A stretch of 64,000 nt of DNA from contig NZ_JAODOO010000006.1 of NCBI RefSeq assembly GCF_025398335.1, positions 62,001 to 126,000 on the forward strand. The letters are read 5' to 3'. Of this stretch, positions 1 through 11,211 are shown piece after piece. How positions within the stretch are numbered: position 1 is the stretch's first letter; every line of letters starts with the position of its first letter. The position numbers were made by a program, and so were the translations under genes. The notes beneath the pieces are model-generated. The model did no database searches. It was not told the DNA's origin and saw only the letters and a program-made list of their open reading frames with translations. The stretch is from Clostridium sp. CX1 (lineage in GTDB: Bacteria; Bacillota; Clostridia; Clostridiales; Clostridiaceae).

Positions 1-195
1 ACAAATTTACAATACTGAAATACTAGTAGTTGTTCATAGTTAGGCCTAATTTGTTGTTTTTAACCATAAACATTATTTACATAGATGGAAAAAACATCTT
101 TTTTGTAATATAATATACTATATGTAAAATTTTGTTGTAATTGCTGTAATCATTTATTTGATTAATTGGACATTTTTTAGTTGGGGGAATATAAA

Positions 196-1386
196 ATGGA
201 TTCACTTGCTGACATTAATAAGAGATTTGACTCAAGAGAGCTTCAAATAGAGATAACTAAGGATGGTATTATAACAGATGTTTCTTGTAATTGTTATCAC
301 ATATTAGGTTATAATGATTATGAAATACTTAATACTAGCATATCAAATTACTTTAATTATAATTTTGATAAATTGCTTTCAATTAATAATTTTAATGCTG
401 AATTTTTAAGAAAAGATGGAATAAAAGTATATTTTGATATACAGGCTACTCCTATAGTAATTGGTAATAAAACCAAATGTATTTACCTCTCAATTTTTGA
501 TATTAGTAAATATAAAGAGTTGGAAAACTTGAACAAGATGAAATTAAAAATGTTTGAACAAACTAAAGATATTGTGTGTAGATTAGAGCTAATACCTAAA
601 CCAAAGTTTACATATCTAAGTACATCAGTGGAGAAAATCCTCGGTTATACCTTAGAAGAACATATGAAAAATCCTATGTTGCCTTTTGATATGACGCACT
701 CTGATGACAAAGAAATACAGTACTCAAAAATCAATAAAGACACAGACTTTTCAAAAGTATTCCAGGTAAGAATGAAGCATAAGGATGGCTATTATATTTG
801 GGTAGAAGACTATGTTATACCTCAATTTGATGAAAACAATCAACTTGTTGCAGTTGAGTCTATTACTAGGAACATTCAAGATAGAAAAGAGTTAGAGCAA
901 AGACTTGAAAAGTTGGGATATACCGATACTTTAACTGGATTATTCAATAAAAACTACTTTTTAAGAGAAATGAACTTGTTAAATACTGAGATTAATGTAC
1001 CAGTTGGTATTCTTGTGTGCGATTTAGATAGATTAAAATATACCAATGATTCTTTAGGCCATTCAAGTGGTGATGCCCTTATTAAAAGTACTGGGCAGGT
1101 TTTAAAGCTAGTATTCAATAGTGAACATGTTATTTCAAGGACAGGCGGAGATGAATTTGTTATTATTATAAAAAACAAATCATCTCATGAATTTCAAAAG
1201 CTTTATATAGAACTTCAAAAAGCTATAGATATATTTAATAAAGAAAGTAAAAATATCCCTATTCAAATTTCAGTTGGATTAGCATATTCAGAAACATCAA
1301 TTTCGAAGATGCAATCTACGTTAGATATTGCTGATAGTGATATGTATAAGAAAAAAAATTATAAGAAACGAACGACGGTAACATAA
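196..1386 (+). CDS. PAS-PAS-GGDEF diguanylate cyclase
   Basis: Predicted cytosolic sensor enzyme making cyclic di-GMP from two GTP. Two PAS-like domains (about residues 15-115 and 120-230, the second with a PAC-type tail ending near TRNIQDRKE) precede a GGDEF domain (about 240-395). The signature is intact: TLTGLFNKNYF, CDLDRLKYTND and GGDEF at residues 317-321. No transmembrane segment is visible, so the ligand is probably cytosolic. The RxxD inhibitory site expected just before GGDEF is absent (NSEH there), which suggests no product feedback. The start is ATG 196, because the GGGGGA at 183-188 suits it; the TTG at 181 lies upstream of that site. It is monocistronic with its own terminator. 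No EAL or HD-GYP partner is nearby. Confidence 0.93.
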   Translation: MDSLADINKRFDSRELQIEITKDGIITDVSCNCYHILGYNDYEILNTSISNYFNYNFDKLLSINNFNAEFLRKDGIKVYFDIQATPIVIGNKTKCIYLSIFDISKYKELENLNKMKLKMFEQTKDIVCRLELIPKPKFTYLSTSVEKILGYTLEEHMKNPMLPFDMTHSDDKEIQYSKINKDTDFSKVFQVRMKHKDGYYIWVEDYVIPQFDENNQLVAVESITRNIQDRKELEQRLEKLGYTDTLTGLFNKNYFLREMNLLNTEINVPVGILVCDLDRLKYTNDSLGHSSGDALIKSTGQVLKLVFNSEHVISRTGGDEFVIIIKNKSSHEFQKLYIELQKAIDIFNKESKNIPIQISVGLAYSETSISKMQSTLDIADSDMYKKKNYKKRTTVT

Positions 1387-1418
1387 GCTAAAAACTTACT
1401 ACAGTTTTTAGCTTTTTA
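1387..1418 (+). terminator. Rho-independent terminator of the GGDEF gene
   Basis: A perfect 9-bp stem, GCTAAAAAC (1387-1395) with GTTTTTAGC (1404-1412), an 8-base loop and a T-run at 1413-1417. It begins right after the stop codon. Confidence 0.85.
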
Positions 1419-1480
1419 TTATATATCTTATCCTGCTTATTTCCTTGCTTCTATTCACTCTTAACCCAAAATTGGTTGAT

Positions 1481-1524
1481 AAAAAATCCACACCTGAAAG
1501 CTGTGTTTAGCTTCAACTGTGGAT
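1481..1524 (-). terminator. Rho-independent terminator of trmB
   Basis: An imperfect hairpin whose outer arms are ATCCACA (1486-1492) and TGTGGAT (1518-1524), with inner AGCT pairing. On the minus strand it is followed by a run of six T (the A-run at 1481-1486). It lies about 70 bp downstream of the trmB stop. Confidence 0.75.
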
Positions 1525-1591
1525 ATCTTCCTTCAAAACTTTATTTGTAGTTTCAAGAGTTTATTTTGATTTTCAAATCATTATTTTGGGG

Positions 1592-2227
1592 TTACAACAA
1601 CTTAGCTAACAAAAACATAGTCTTCATTCCAAGTGAAGTAAACTTTTCCTCATACTCTGTAACAATATTTCCTTGGAAATCACTTTTGTGCAAATCATAA
1701 GTTAAATACTCTATGCTAAAACCACTTTCTCTGAAATAAACCTGTGAATCTTCAAAGAGCTCTGTGTCATCTGTCTTAAACCATATTTCGCTCCCTGGTT
1801 TTAAGAATTTCTTGTATTCTGTTAAAAATTTCGGGTGGGTTAGCCTTCTTTTGTTATGTCTTTCTTTAGGCCATGGGTTACAGAAGTTTATATATATTCT
1901 GCTTACTTCATCTTTATCAAATATTTCTGCAATACCAGCAATATTCATAGGAATAATTCTGCCATTTTCAAGTTCTGCCTCAACTAGTTTCTTTAATGCA
2001 TATATTATTACCTCATCCTTTAAGTCTACACCTATATAGTTTATATTAGGATTTTGCTGTGCATGGTTGGATATAAATCTTCCTCTTCCACAACCTAATT
2101 CTAAATATATATCATTATTATTTTTAAATTCTTCACTCCACTTACCTTTGTACTCCTGTGGTTTTGTTATTGTTAAATGACTTGCCTCCATTTCTGGTCT
2201 GGCCCACCACTTTTTTCTTAATCTCAT
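1592..2227 (-). CDS. trmB: tRNA (guanine-N7-)-methyltransferase TrmB
   Basis: SAM-dependent methyltransferase that makes m7G46 in the variable loop of tRNA. The 211 residues match the usual TrmB length. The SAM-binding loop ELGCGRGRF is near residue 43, the acidic end of strand 2 is in YIGVDLKDE, and the family hallmark [19 protein letters not shown] is near 118-136, containing the catalytic/tRNA-binding residues. The ATG at 2227 has AGGAGG at 2234-2239. It stands alone with its own terminator and nothing suggests regulation. Confidence 0.97.
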   Translation of the reverse strand: MRLRKKWWARPEMEASHLTITKPQEYKGKWSEEFKNNNDIYLELGCGRGRFISNHAQQNPNINYIGVDLKDEVIIYALKKLVEAELENGRIIPMNIAGIAEIFDKDEVSRIYINFCNPWPKERHNKRRLTHPKFLTEYKKFLKPGSEIWFKTDDTELFEDSQVYFRESGFSIEYLTYDLHKSDFQGNIVTEYEEKFTSLGMKTMFLLAKLL

Positions 2228-2350
2228 ATGTTTCCTCCTAGTTTATAATAATTACTACTCCAATATTACAACTTATAGTTCTCCAACCTGTAACTTGATC
2301 TGAAGATTTTCACTCAGAAGAACAATAGCTACCTCCATTGTGAATTAGTA

Positions 2351-2995
2351 TTATATAATAGTTCCTGCAATTCTAGTAAATACATTATATAAAAATGCTG
2401 TAGGAATTCCTACTATATAACTGGACAAAGGTGTTGCTATGAACACTAAAAGTATTATAAGCTGATATCTATAAATTTTATCCGAAATTCTATAATAAGC
2501 AGCTGGAAATAAATCTCTTAAAACATGAAATCCATCAAGTCCTGGGATTGGTATTAGATTAAATACAAAAAGCATACAATTTATGCTGATAATAGCTCTA
2601 AATATACTAATCAATATACCGTAAAGAGTTGGATTTGCACTTAAACTATTGTGTCCAAACTTCAGAGTTAATGCCATAAGCACAGCTCCAAGGAAAGCAA
2701 CTATTAAGTTAGCTATAGGCCCTGCTATGGACACCTTTAAATCATCCTTATATCTATTCTTGTAGGCACTTGGGTTTGTTTCTACCGGCTTTGCCCATCC
2801 AAAACCTACTATCAATATCATTAAAAATCCCATTATATCTATATGAACAAAGGGGTTTAATGTAAGCCTTCCTTGAAATTTTGGAGTCTTATCTCCAAGT
2901 TTGTCTGCTACAATTGCATGAGCATATTCATGAAATGTAAGTCCTATTAATATAGCTGGTATTATAAGAATTTTTCCTAATAACCAATCATTCAA
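2351..2995 (-). CDS. Site-2 protease family (M50) membrane metalloprotease
   Basis: Integral membrane zinc protease of the short YwhC/FtsH-unrelated M50 type, 214 residues. The metal site HEYAHAIVADKLGD (HExxH, about residues 23-27) lies in the first helix, and the second motif NLIPIPGLDGFHVLRDLFP (about 146-164) supplies the third ligand, as in other S2P enzymes. About five to six hydrophobic segments are visible and there is no PDZ domain, so this is the minimal subgroup, whose substrates are generally unknown. Translation probably begins at TTG 2995, with AAGGGA at 3005-3010 placed 9 nt upstream. An ATG further upstream is out of frame. Confidence 0.9.
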   Translation of the reverse strand: MNDWLLGKILIIPAILIGLTFHEYAHAIVADKLGDKTPKFQGRLTLNPFVHIDIMGFLMILIVGFGWAKPVETNPSAYKNRYKDDLKVSIAGPIANLIVAFLGAVLMALTLKFGHNSLSANPTLYGILISIFRAIISINCMLFVFNLIPIPGLDGFHVLRDLFPAAYYRISDKIYRYQLIILLVFIATPLSSYIVGIPTAFLYNVFTRIAGTII

Positions 2996-3102
2996 ATATA
3001 ATCATCCCTTCTCTAATAAAAGTAACTTAATTATAACAAAACAGTGTTTAATACTCAATAAATGCAACTTATAATTAAAGAAACTTTCACAGTTGTATAT
3101 TG

Positions 3103-3137
3103 AAAAAGGATTGATGCATGTTACCATCAATCCTTTT
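3103..3137 (-). terminator. Terminator of the NAGPA-domain operon
   Basis: A perfect 13-bp stem, AAAAGGATTGATG (3104-3116) with CATCAATCCTTTT (3125-3137), and an 8-base loop. The A-rich left arm gives U-rich RNA on the minus strand. The symmetry would let it act in both directions. Confidence 0.8.
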
Positions 3138-3140
3138 CTG

Positions 3141-4166
3141 CTAATTAAAGATCGTTTTTACAAGCTTACCATCGCTTATTGACACTACTCCACCTTCATA
3201 CATCTGAACAAAAATTCCAGGATATATGAATTCTTTTCCACTTCCAAATTCCCTTACGGTTCCTTTAAGATTATCATTGGTATAAATCTTTCCTTGTGAA
3301 GCCACAAATATATCATCTTTATTTACAGCCTCTCTTAGATCTACAGACTGATACTTACTTCCATCGTCACTTACATTACCATAATAAATCTTGGTAACCT
3401 TACCATCTTGGGTATCACCAATATAAACATTATCGTTATCATCAACAGCTATAAGCGATGGAGTCTTCACTCCGTCAATATTTATAGATCTATTTTTTCC
3501 AGTTACTGATATTCTATTATAAGTTAAATCTTCATATACTAGTTTATCTTCATGAGGTACTACTCTTATTTTTCCTATTACATAGGAGTTTGTATCAGCC
3601 TTCTTCATTTCCTTCATTATGTTAATCCAGTATATGCTGCTTCTTTTGCCGCTATTAGCCACCTTAACATATATTATATTTGTTAAAGGTGATGCCTGTA
3701 TATCTTCAACTTCTGCGTTTTTATCTGCCCAATCTAATTCTTTAATTTCTTCCTTTATGTCTTTATCCACATCATAGTATGCTAATTTAAAATTGGAACT
3801 GCGTTTTGATGTTTCCTTTTCTGCTATTAACATCCTGTTTCTGTCTGAAAGCCATTTATAAAAGGATACCTGAACTCCATCATCAAATTCTACATTTTTT
3901 TCTTCACCGGTCTTAGTATCTACTACCTTTAGTACATCTCCATCATAGTAAGCTAAATACCTTCCATCAAAGGATACTCCCACATGTTTTGCACCTTCAG
4001 GAATCTTAACTTCTGCATCTGGTTTCTTCGTATCGCTTTTTACTACCTTTTTAGTTTTTATAGATGTATCTGAAGACAGAATATAACTATTTGCATAATA
4101 AAGCCCAGCAAATTGTACAGTTAGGGATATCATTATCCATAAAAATATTCTTTTAAAAACCTTCAT
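3141..4166 (-). CDS. Membrane-anchored protein of unknown function
   Basis: I do not recognise the family. It has 341 residues, with a single N-terminal membrane segment or uncleaved signal (about residues 6-27, KRIFLWIMISLTVQFAGLYY) and a long extracytoplasmic domain rich in short beta-strand patterns (DGRYLAYYDGD, VVDTKTGEE, IYWINIMKEM, VDDNDNVYIGD). This spacing resembles a beta-propeller (inference). The ATG at 4166 has GGAGGG just upstream. It lies 38 bp after the NAGPA-domain gene and shares its terminator, so the two are one operon and probably work together at the cell surface. Confidence 0.75.
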   Translation of the reverse strand: MKVFKRIFLWIMISLTVQFAGLYYANSYILSSDTSIKTKKVVKSDTKKPDAEVKIPEGAKHVGVSFDGRYLAYYDGDVLKVVDTKTGEEKNVEFDDGVQVSFYKWLSDRNRMLIAEKETSKRSSNFKLAYYDVDKDIKEEIKELDWADKNAEVEDIQASPLTNIIYVKVANSGKRSSIYWINIMKEMKKADTNSYVIGKIRVVPHEDKLVYEDLTYNRISVTGKNRSINIDGVKTPSLIAVDDNDNVYIGDTQDGKVTKIYYGNVSDDGSKYQSVDLREAVNKDDIFVASQGKIYTNDNLKGTVREFGSGKEFIYPGIFVQMYEGGVVSISDGKLVKTIFN

Positions 4167-4204
4167 TTCACCCTCCCCTTCTAATGATCATCTTTAGTGT
4201 ATCT

Positions 4205-5212
4205 CTAAGGCTTTACATATATTGCTGAAGGTATAGATCTTTCCCCAAGAGGATCAGAAGGATTATTTATTACTTCTTCCTCATAATACATAGTAGAAGA
4301 AGATCCTCCATCTAGATTTGTGGCATTAACTGCACCATACTGAAGCATTATATTTTGCACATCCTTTAGTGTAGCACCAGCACTTTTGGTTTGTCTTCCG
4401 TCTATAACAAGCATAAGTATAGCTCCATCTTTTCTCTGACCTATAGCTGTTCTAGGAGCAATCCCCCAGCCTCCATCACCAGACTTAATTGTTCCTCTAC
4501 CATTTACTACCAAGCTTGGTCCAAAAGAAATAGCTTCTGTTACACCTAGCTTCTTCATTTCACTCAAACTATGAGGTCCTACCAAAAGTACCCCATCTTT
4601 AGTTATAGCCATTATTTCTACTTTTGTAGTTTCATCTTCCATATCGCTATAAACTGTTTTTCCATCACTCATTATTATACCTACTGGCTTTCCTCCAGTA
4701 CCTGTCCATTGACTTCCTTCAGAAGAACTATCTACAAAACCGCCTCCATTGATAGCTGCTACTGCACCATTACGTTTGGCTATCTGGCTTGTTAACTCAC
4801 CAGCCTGTCCTATCTTCTGACTGTATCCCACTTTTACCCTAGTAGGATCGTGTATAATTAGCATGTAACCTTTAAACTTTCTTCCGTCACTAATATCTTC
4901 TCTTTCTATGCTGCTATCATGTTTATTAGCAATCTTAATATCTGGAGAGTCATCCTGCTGAATAGTCTCTATAGAATTTTCACTTAAAATTTCATTTATT
5001 TCTTCATCAGACAAAAATGCTTTAGCTATATACTGATGACTAAGTGTGGTCATAGCTGCACCTACAATTGTCCTTTTTACATTTTCAAAAGGTCCATAAA
5101 ACACTACAAGAGGAGCCGTTACTCCGGTAAATATAAATTGAAATATTAAGAAACCTAAAAATAACTTCCAAAAGGAACTCTTTTTCTTACCTTCGGTTTT
5201 CTTTTCATTCAT
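4205..5212 (-). CDS. Phosphodiester glycosidase (NAGPA) domain membrane protein
   Basis: 335 residues: a short cytoplasmic Lys-rich start, one transmembrane segment (about 15-37) and an extracellular phosphodiester glycosidase domain (about 100-335). Family marks are AAINGGGFVDSS, GKPVGIIMSDG, SFGPSLVVNG, MLVIDGRQ and the C-terminal NATNLDGGSSSTMYY loop. Proteins with this domain hydrolyse sugar-1-phosphodiester links or are annotated with exopolysaccharide or teichoic-type polymers; the substrate here is unknown. The ATG at 5212 has AAGGAAAGG upstream. It is first in a two-gene operon with the membrane-anchored protein at 3141-4166. Confidence 0.88.
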   Translation of the reverse strand: MNEKKTEGKKKSSFWKLFLGFLIFQFIFTGVTAPLVVFYGPFENVKRTIVGAAMTTLSHQYIAKAFLSDEEINEILSENSIETIQQDDSPDIKIANKHDSSIEREDISDGRKFKGYMLIIHDPTRVKVGYSQKIGQAGELTSQIAKRNGAVAAINGGGFVDSSSEGSQWTGTGGKPVGIIMSDGKTVYSDMEDETTKVEIMAITKDGVLLVGPHSLSEMKKLGVTEAISFGPSLVVNGRGTIKSGDGGWGIAPRTAIGQRKDGAILMLVIDGRQTKSAGATLKDVQNIMLQYGAVNATNLDGGSSSTMYYEEEVINNPSDPLGERSIPSAIYVKP

Positions 5213-5386
5213 ACGTTAAAACCTTTCCTTTCTAAAACTTTATCTTTCAATATTGTACAATAAATGATATATTTTTTAAATAGAAATAATTATAAATAGA
5301 TTAAAAACTTTTCTGTAAAATATTAAAATGTAAAATAACCTCAACTTTTATAGAATACTGGAATGTTAAAAATTTACTAAATACCT

Positions 5387-5423
5387 AAAAAAAGCACTAA
5401 AGCTCAATAGATGTCTTTAGTGC
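5387..5423 (-). terminator. Terminator of the PIN-PhoH gene
   Basis: A perfect 9-bp stem, GCACTAAAG (5394-5402) with CTTTAGTGC (5415-5423). On the minus strand it is followed by a seven-T run (A-run 5387-5393). It is 20 bp past the stop codon. Confidence 0.88.
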
Positions 5424-5442
5424 CCTTATAACTTTAATTAAA

Positions 5443-6819
5443 TTATAACCTCTTAGAGGCTTCGTATGCAAGTGGTGATCTTTCACATTCATCGTATTTT
5501 AAGGTAACTTGATAGCATAAATGGCTGCCCTTCATTTTTTCGGAAGCGTAGCAAAGTCCGTTAGATCTTGAGTCAAGAAAAGGTTGATCTATTTGATCTG
5601 GATCACCGATTAGTATAAGCTTTGTTCCGGATCCTACTCTAGTTATGATTGCTTTAACCTGCTTAGGGGTTAAGTTTTGTGCTTCATCTATAATTACCCA
5701 GTTCTTTACTATAGACCTTCCTCTCAAGTAGGCCACCGCTTCTGTAGTTATGATCCTTCTATCAAAAAGCTCTCTGATTTTATCTGCTAGTTCTTTCTCA
5801 TTTTTGTACCTTTCTTTTTCATCAGAGTCTACTAATATTTCAAGGTTATCTAGAACTGGTCTCATAAATGGTGATATTTTCTCTTGTTCTGATCCTGGTA
5901 GAAACCCTATTTCTTCATCCATGGTTACGTTTGGTCTACAAACAAGAACTCTCCTATATTGTTCTGTTCCTTCTTCTATAATTTTATGAAGTCCTACAGC
6001 CAAAGAAAATAAAGTTTTAGCAGTGCCTGCTGGCCCCTTTACTATTACTAATGGTGCTTTATCTGCATCTATGAATAGTGCCTCCATCATAAATTTCTGT
6101 CCTACATTTCTGGCGCTTATACCTAATGGAATAGCATCCTTATAGAACAACTGAACAATTTTTTTTCCATCAAACCTTCCTAATGCCGTTTGCTTTGGAT
6201 TTTGAAGACAATGAATTATAATAAACTGATTTGTATAAAGCTCCGGCTTCAAATATCTATTTGTTTCATTGCAGTAGTATAATACATCCTCTACTTTTAT
6301 AGATTTGTTTTGATAAAACTCTGATATTTTTTCTGCAGCAGCATAAAGTTCTATTCTGCCAGTGTACTGACTTTCATTTTCAGGAACTACTTTTTCATAA
6401 AAATCCTCTACATCTATGTTAACTGTATCTGCTTTAATTCTCTCAAAGGTGTCCTTTGTAATAAGACACACATCTTCCCCCTGTTCCTTTAGACCTTTAC
6501 ATACCTGTATTATTCTGTTATCAGGTTTACCTTTATCCCAGGATGGAGGAATTTCAGTGTCATAATGATTCATTTCTACTCTAAGCTTTCCACCGCCTGG
6601 AAGTACCACTCCTTTATTGAGCTTTCCCTGCCTCCTTAATCTATCAATCAATCTTGCTGCGTGTCTCGCATTTGCACCGAGGTCTGACTTGTCTTTCTTA
6701 AAGCTATCTAGCTCCTCAAGTACTACCTCTGGTATAACTACATTATTATCACCAAAAGTAAAAATTGCTCCTGGCGAGTACAGAATAACATTGGTATCAA
6801 TAACATAGGTCCTCTTCAA
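5443..6819 (-). CDS. PIN-PhoH fusion ATPase (PhoH2/YlaK type)
   Basis: 458 residues with an N-terminal PIN nuclease domain (YVIDTNVILYSP with conserved Asp near residue 7; VVLEELDSFK; DNRIIQVC; LITKD) and a C-terminal PhoH P-loop ATPase domain from about 245. The Walker A motif is GPAGTAKT, Walker B is WVIIDEAQN, and LILIGDPDQID follows. PhoH2 proteins of this layout are described as RNA helicase/ribonucleases. Translation seems to start at TTG 6819, 7 nt after a G-rich site. There is no antitoxin-like gene upstream, so a toxin-antitoxin arrangement is unlikely here. It is monocistronic. Confidence 0.92.
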   Translation of the reverse strand: MKRTYVIDTNVILYSPGAIFTFGDNNVVIPEVVLEELDSFKKDKSDLGANARHAARLIDRLRRQGKLNKGVVLPGGGKLRVEMNHYDTEIPPSWDKGKPDNRIIQVCKGLKEQGEDVCLITKDTFERIKADTVNIDVEDFYEKVVPENESQYTGRIELYAAAEKISEFYQNKSIKVEDVLYYCNETNRYLKPELYTNQFIIIHCLQNPKQTALGRFDGKKIVQLFYKDAIPLGISARNVGQKFMMEALFIDADKAPLVIVKGPAGTAKTLFSLAVGLHKIIEEGTEQYRRVLVCRPNVTMDEEIGFLPGSEQEKISPFMRPVLDNLEILVDSDEKERYKNEKELADKIRELFDRRIITTEAVAYLRGRSIVKNWVIIDEAQNLTPKQVKAIITRVGSGTKLILIGDPDQIDQPFLDSRSNGLCYASEKMKGSHLCYQVTLKYDECERSPLAYEASKRL

Positions 6820-6905
6820 ATCTATTCCCCCCCTCTTCCATTACTACTATTATATTCATTTATTTCCACAAATGAATTAATTTTTATAAAATTATAAATC
6901 CAAAC

Positions 6906-6941
6906 AAAAAGAACAACAGTTTTTATTATCCTGTTGTTCTT
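6906..6941 (-). terminator. Terminator of mnmA
   Basis: An 11-bp perfect stem, AAGAACAACAG (6909-6919) with CTGTTGTTCTT (6931-6941). The flanking A-run yields U on the minus strand. It sits directly after the mnmA stop. Confidence 0.88.
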
Positions 6942-6945
6942 AATC

Positions 6946-9053
<2,108 letters not shown>

Positions 9054-9221
9054 ATATTCTTTCCTCCTAAAATATTGTTTATTTTGCATACTATCATAAC
9101 TTTTTCAATAGAATATAATAAAACTTCTATATTTCAACAAAATATTTTTGGCTATAATATTTTAAAATTATATAACCATATTATTTATCATTGTATGCTA
9201 ATCCTAAATTTTTACTATGTT

Positions 9222-9240
9222 GTTGCAAATTATTCGCAAC
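9222..9240. promoter_or_regulatory. Fur-family (probably Zur) operator dyad
   Basis: GTTGCAAATTATTCGCAAC is a 19-bp dyad with one mismatched pair, with Fur-like architecture (two arms around an A/T centre). It lies in the divergent intergenic region between znuA and znuCB, the expected position for a zinc repressor site. The repressor assignment is an inference from context. Confidence 0.6.
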
Positions 9241-9300
9241 TAGATATATAATATTATTATACTTTAACTTTTTTTTGTCAATGATATTTATATAGAACTA

Positions 9301-9329
9301 TTGTTTTAAATAAGCATTATGTATATAAT
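9301..9329 (+). promoter_or_regulatory. Candidate sigma-A promoter of znuCB
   Basis: TTGTTT (9301-9306) and TATAAT (9324-9329) are separated by exactly 17 bp, about 60 bp upstream of the znuC start and 60 bp downstream of the dyad at 9222. Confidence 0.5.
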
Positions 9330-9387
9330 TTATCTGTTATTATTGACAGTTTTACTAAAATTATATAAATTCGGAGGAAAACTTTTC

Positions 9388-10041
9388 ATGATTCAAATTA
9401 AGGATTTAACTTTTTCATATACGGGAAATCCACCTTATGTTCTAAATAATTTAAATTTAAACATCCTAAATGGCAGTTACGTTTCAATCTTAGGTGAAAA
9501 TGGTAGTGCAAAAACTACTCTTTTAAAGCTAATACTTAACTTACTGAACCCTTGCAGCGGGAGCATATCTTTAAATACAGATAGAATTGGTTACGTACCT
9601 CAAAGAGTTGAAAATTTCAATTCTGAGTTTCCAATTACTGTTTACGAGATGTTAAAATGCCATATGAAAGTTTTAAATTTAAAAAGTTCTAAAGCAATCT
9701 CTCACAGTCTAGATTCGGTAGGCATGAATAATTTTATAAACAACCTTATAGGGGATATGTCTGGCGGACAGCAGCAAAAGGTTTTTATAGCACGCGCTTT
9801 AATGGGAAACCCAAAACTTTTAGTCCTTGATGAACCTTCTACCGGTATTGATATTCAAAGTCAGAAGGAAATATACAGTATAATTAAACATTTAAACCTT
9901 CATCTAGGAATTACAGTAATTGCTGTAGAGCATAACCTAAAAGCTGCCTTAGAAAACTCTACCCATATATGTCTAATGGAAAGTGGAGTGGCAACCTTAT
10001 ATACAATAGATGAATATAGAAAGTTCATAAGAGTTTCTTAG
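9388..10041 (+). CDS. znuC: Zinc ABC transporter ATP-binding protein
   Basis: Cytoplasmic ATPase of the zinc importer, 217 residues from ATG 9388, chosen because GGAGG at 9373-9377 serves it; the longer upstream reading has no ribosome site. Walker A is GENGSAKTT, with Ala at the usual third Gly, a variant also seen in Adc/Znu-type ATPases. The signature is MSGGQQQK, Walker B LLVLDEPSTG, and the switch His is in AVEHN. It is followed after 50 bp by the permease. The match between operon and cluster A-I binding protein supports zinc; manganese cannot be excluded from sequence alone. Confidence 0.93.
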   Translation: MIQIKDLTFSYTGNPPYVLNNLNLNILNGSYVSILGENGSAKTTLLKLILNLLNPCSGSISLNTDRIGYVPQRVENFNSEFPITVYEMLKCHMKVLNLKSSKAISHSLDSVGMNNFINNLIGDMSGGQQQKVFIARALMGNPKLLVLDEPSTGIDIQSQKEIYSIIKHLNLHLGITVIAVEHNLKAALENSTHICLMESGVATLYTIDEYRKFIRVS

Positions 10042-10091
10042 TTTATATAAATGATATTTATCAAATCTAATACTTGTTCTGGAGGATAACA

Positions 10092-10883
10092 ATGTTACAA
10101 TATGGTTTTATGCAAAATGCAATTATTGCAGGAATATTTATTTCAATTCTATGTCCTGCAGTAGGTGTATTCCTTGTGCTCAGAAGATACTCAATGATGG
10201 GAGATGCTTTATCACATGCTTCTTTTGCTGGAGTTGCTGTAGGTCTTATTCTTGGTTATAACCCTATAATATGTGCCTTTATTTTCACCTCTGTTTGCGG
10301 ACTTTTAATTGAGTTTTTGAGAGGATACTATAAAAAATTTGCTGAGCTTATTCTGGTAATTGTAATGACTCTTTCTATAGGAATAGCCATTACATTGATA
10401 AGCACTGGTAAAACTGGTGCAAATGTAAATTCCTATTTATTCGGAAGCATTTTAACTGTATCTAAGAACGAACTTTATACTGTATTTATTTTAAGTATTT
10501 TATCAGTTATAATACTTTCCATCCTTTATAATCAACTCCTTTATATTACCTTTGATGAAAATGGTGCCAAGATAGCGGGAGTCAAGGTTAAGGTTATTAA
10601 TTATCTATTTGCCCTGTTAGTAGGTGCAACTATCTCTGTTTCTATAAGGATTATGGGTATCCTTGTTATATCCTCAATGATAGCAATGCCTGTAGCTGCA
10701 GCTCTTCAATTGAGGAAGGGTTTTAAAATAACCTTTATATTTTCCATAATATTTGGATTTATAGATATAATAGTTGGATTAATTTTATCTTACTATATCA
10801 ATAGTGCCCCTGGCGGAACAATAGCACTAACTTCTGTTGCTGTACTTCTCATAGTGCTCCTGTTAAATAAAACAAATAAATAA
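10092..10883 (+). CDS. znuB: Zinc ABC transporter permease
   Basis: Membrane permease of the ABC-3 family, 263 residues with about eight hydrophobic segments. Family features are LRRYSMMGDALSHASFAGVAVG near the N-terminus and the loop ISVSIRIMGILVISSMIAMPVAAA. The start is ATG 10092, because GGAGG at 10081-10085 lies 6 nt upstream. It is the second gene of the znuCB unit and is followed by a strong terminator. Confidence 0.93.
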   Translation: MLQYGFMQNAIIAGIFISILCPAVGVFLVLRRYSMMGDALSHASFAGVAVGLILGYNPIICAFIFTSVCGLLIEFLRGYYKKFAELILVIVMTLSIGIAITLISTGKTGANVNSYLFGSILTVSKNELYTVFILSILSVIILSILYNQLLYITFDENGAKIAGVKVKVINYLFALLVGATISVSIRIMGILVISSMIAMPVAAALQLRKGFKITFIFSIIFGFIDIIVGLILSYYINSAPGGTIALTSVAVLLIVLLLNKTNK

Positions 10884-10893
10884 CTACTTTAAT

Positions 10894-10933
10894 AAACTCA
10901 ATTTTCAACCTTCTTGAAAATTGAGTTTTACTT
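10894..10933 (+). terminator. Terminator of znuCB
   Basis: A perfect 15-bp stem (10894-10908 with 10914-10928) with a 5-base loop CCTTC, followed by TTACTTTT. Very stable. Confidence 0.88.
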
Positions 10934-11023
10934 TTAAAATTATATTTTATTTTTGAATATTTAATAACCATATGATTAAAAATAATATATAAGTTACAGG
11001 AATAAAAATAAAGGAGTGTATCT

Positions 11024-11164
11024 ATGCGAAATATTATAAAAGAAGATAAAACAAGAAATAAAGAAAAGATTGCTTCAGCTTCCGGTATTTTATTTCACGA
11101 AGAAAACTTAACATCTGCCGGTAGGATAATCCAAGATGCTATAAAACAAAGAATCAATAAATAA
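11024..11164 (+). CDS. Small protein, 46 residues, unknown
   Basis: A short open frame with AAGGAG at 11011-11016 and 7 nt to the ATG. The product is basic and amphipathic, with a Lys-rich first third (IIKEDKTRNKEK) and a helical second half (SAGRIIQDAIKQ); there is no signal peptide or membrane segment. I do not recognise the family. Support comes from the ribosome site, the own terminator immediately after the stop, and convergence with another small gene sharing that terminator. Confidence 0.6.
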   Translation: MRNIIKEDKTRNKEKIASASGILFHEENLTSAGRIIQDAIKQRINK

Positions 11165-11171
11165 AAATAAC

Positions 11172-11206
11172 TTTAGGGTAAAAGTCTGGAAGTTTTTACC
11201 CTAAAA
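11172..11206. terminator. Bidirectional terminator between two small genes
   Basis: TTTAGGGTAAAA (11172-11183) pairs with TTTTACCCTAAA (11194-11205). U-rich RNA follows in both directions, so it can end both the + gene at 11024 and the minus gene at 11212. Confidence 0.75.
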
Positions 11207-11211
11207 TTATT

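Noticed and set aside
5443-6819. PIN domain protein as a VapC-type toxin
   Set aside because: The PIN domain is fused to a PhoH ATPase and no small antitoxin gene precedes it.
9319-9387. N-terminal extension of znuC with a hydrophobic leader
   Set aside because: It lacks a ribosome site and overlaps the promoter; GGAGG at 9373 points to ATG 9388.
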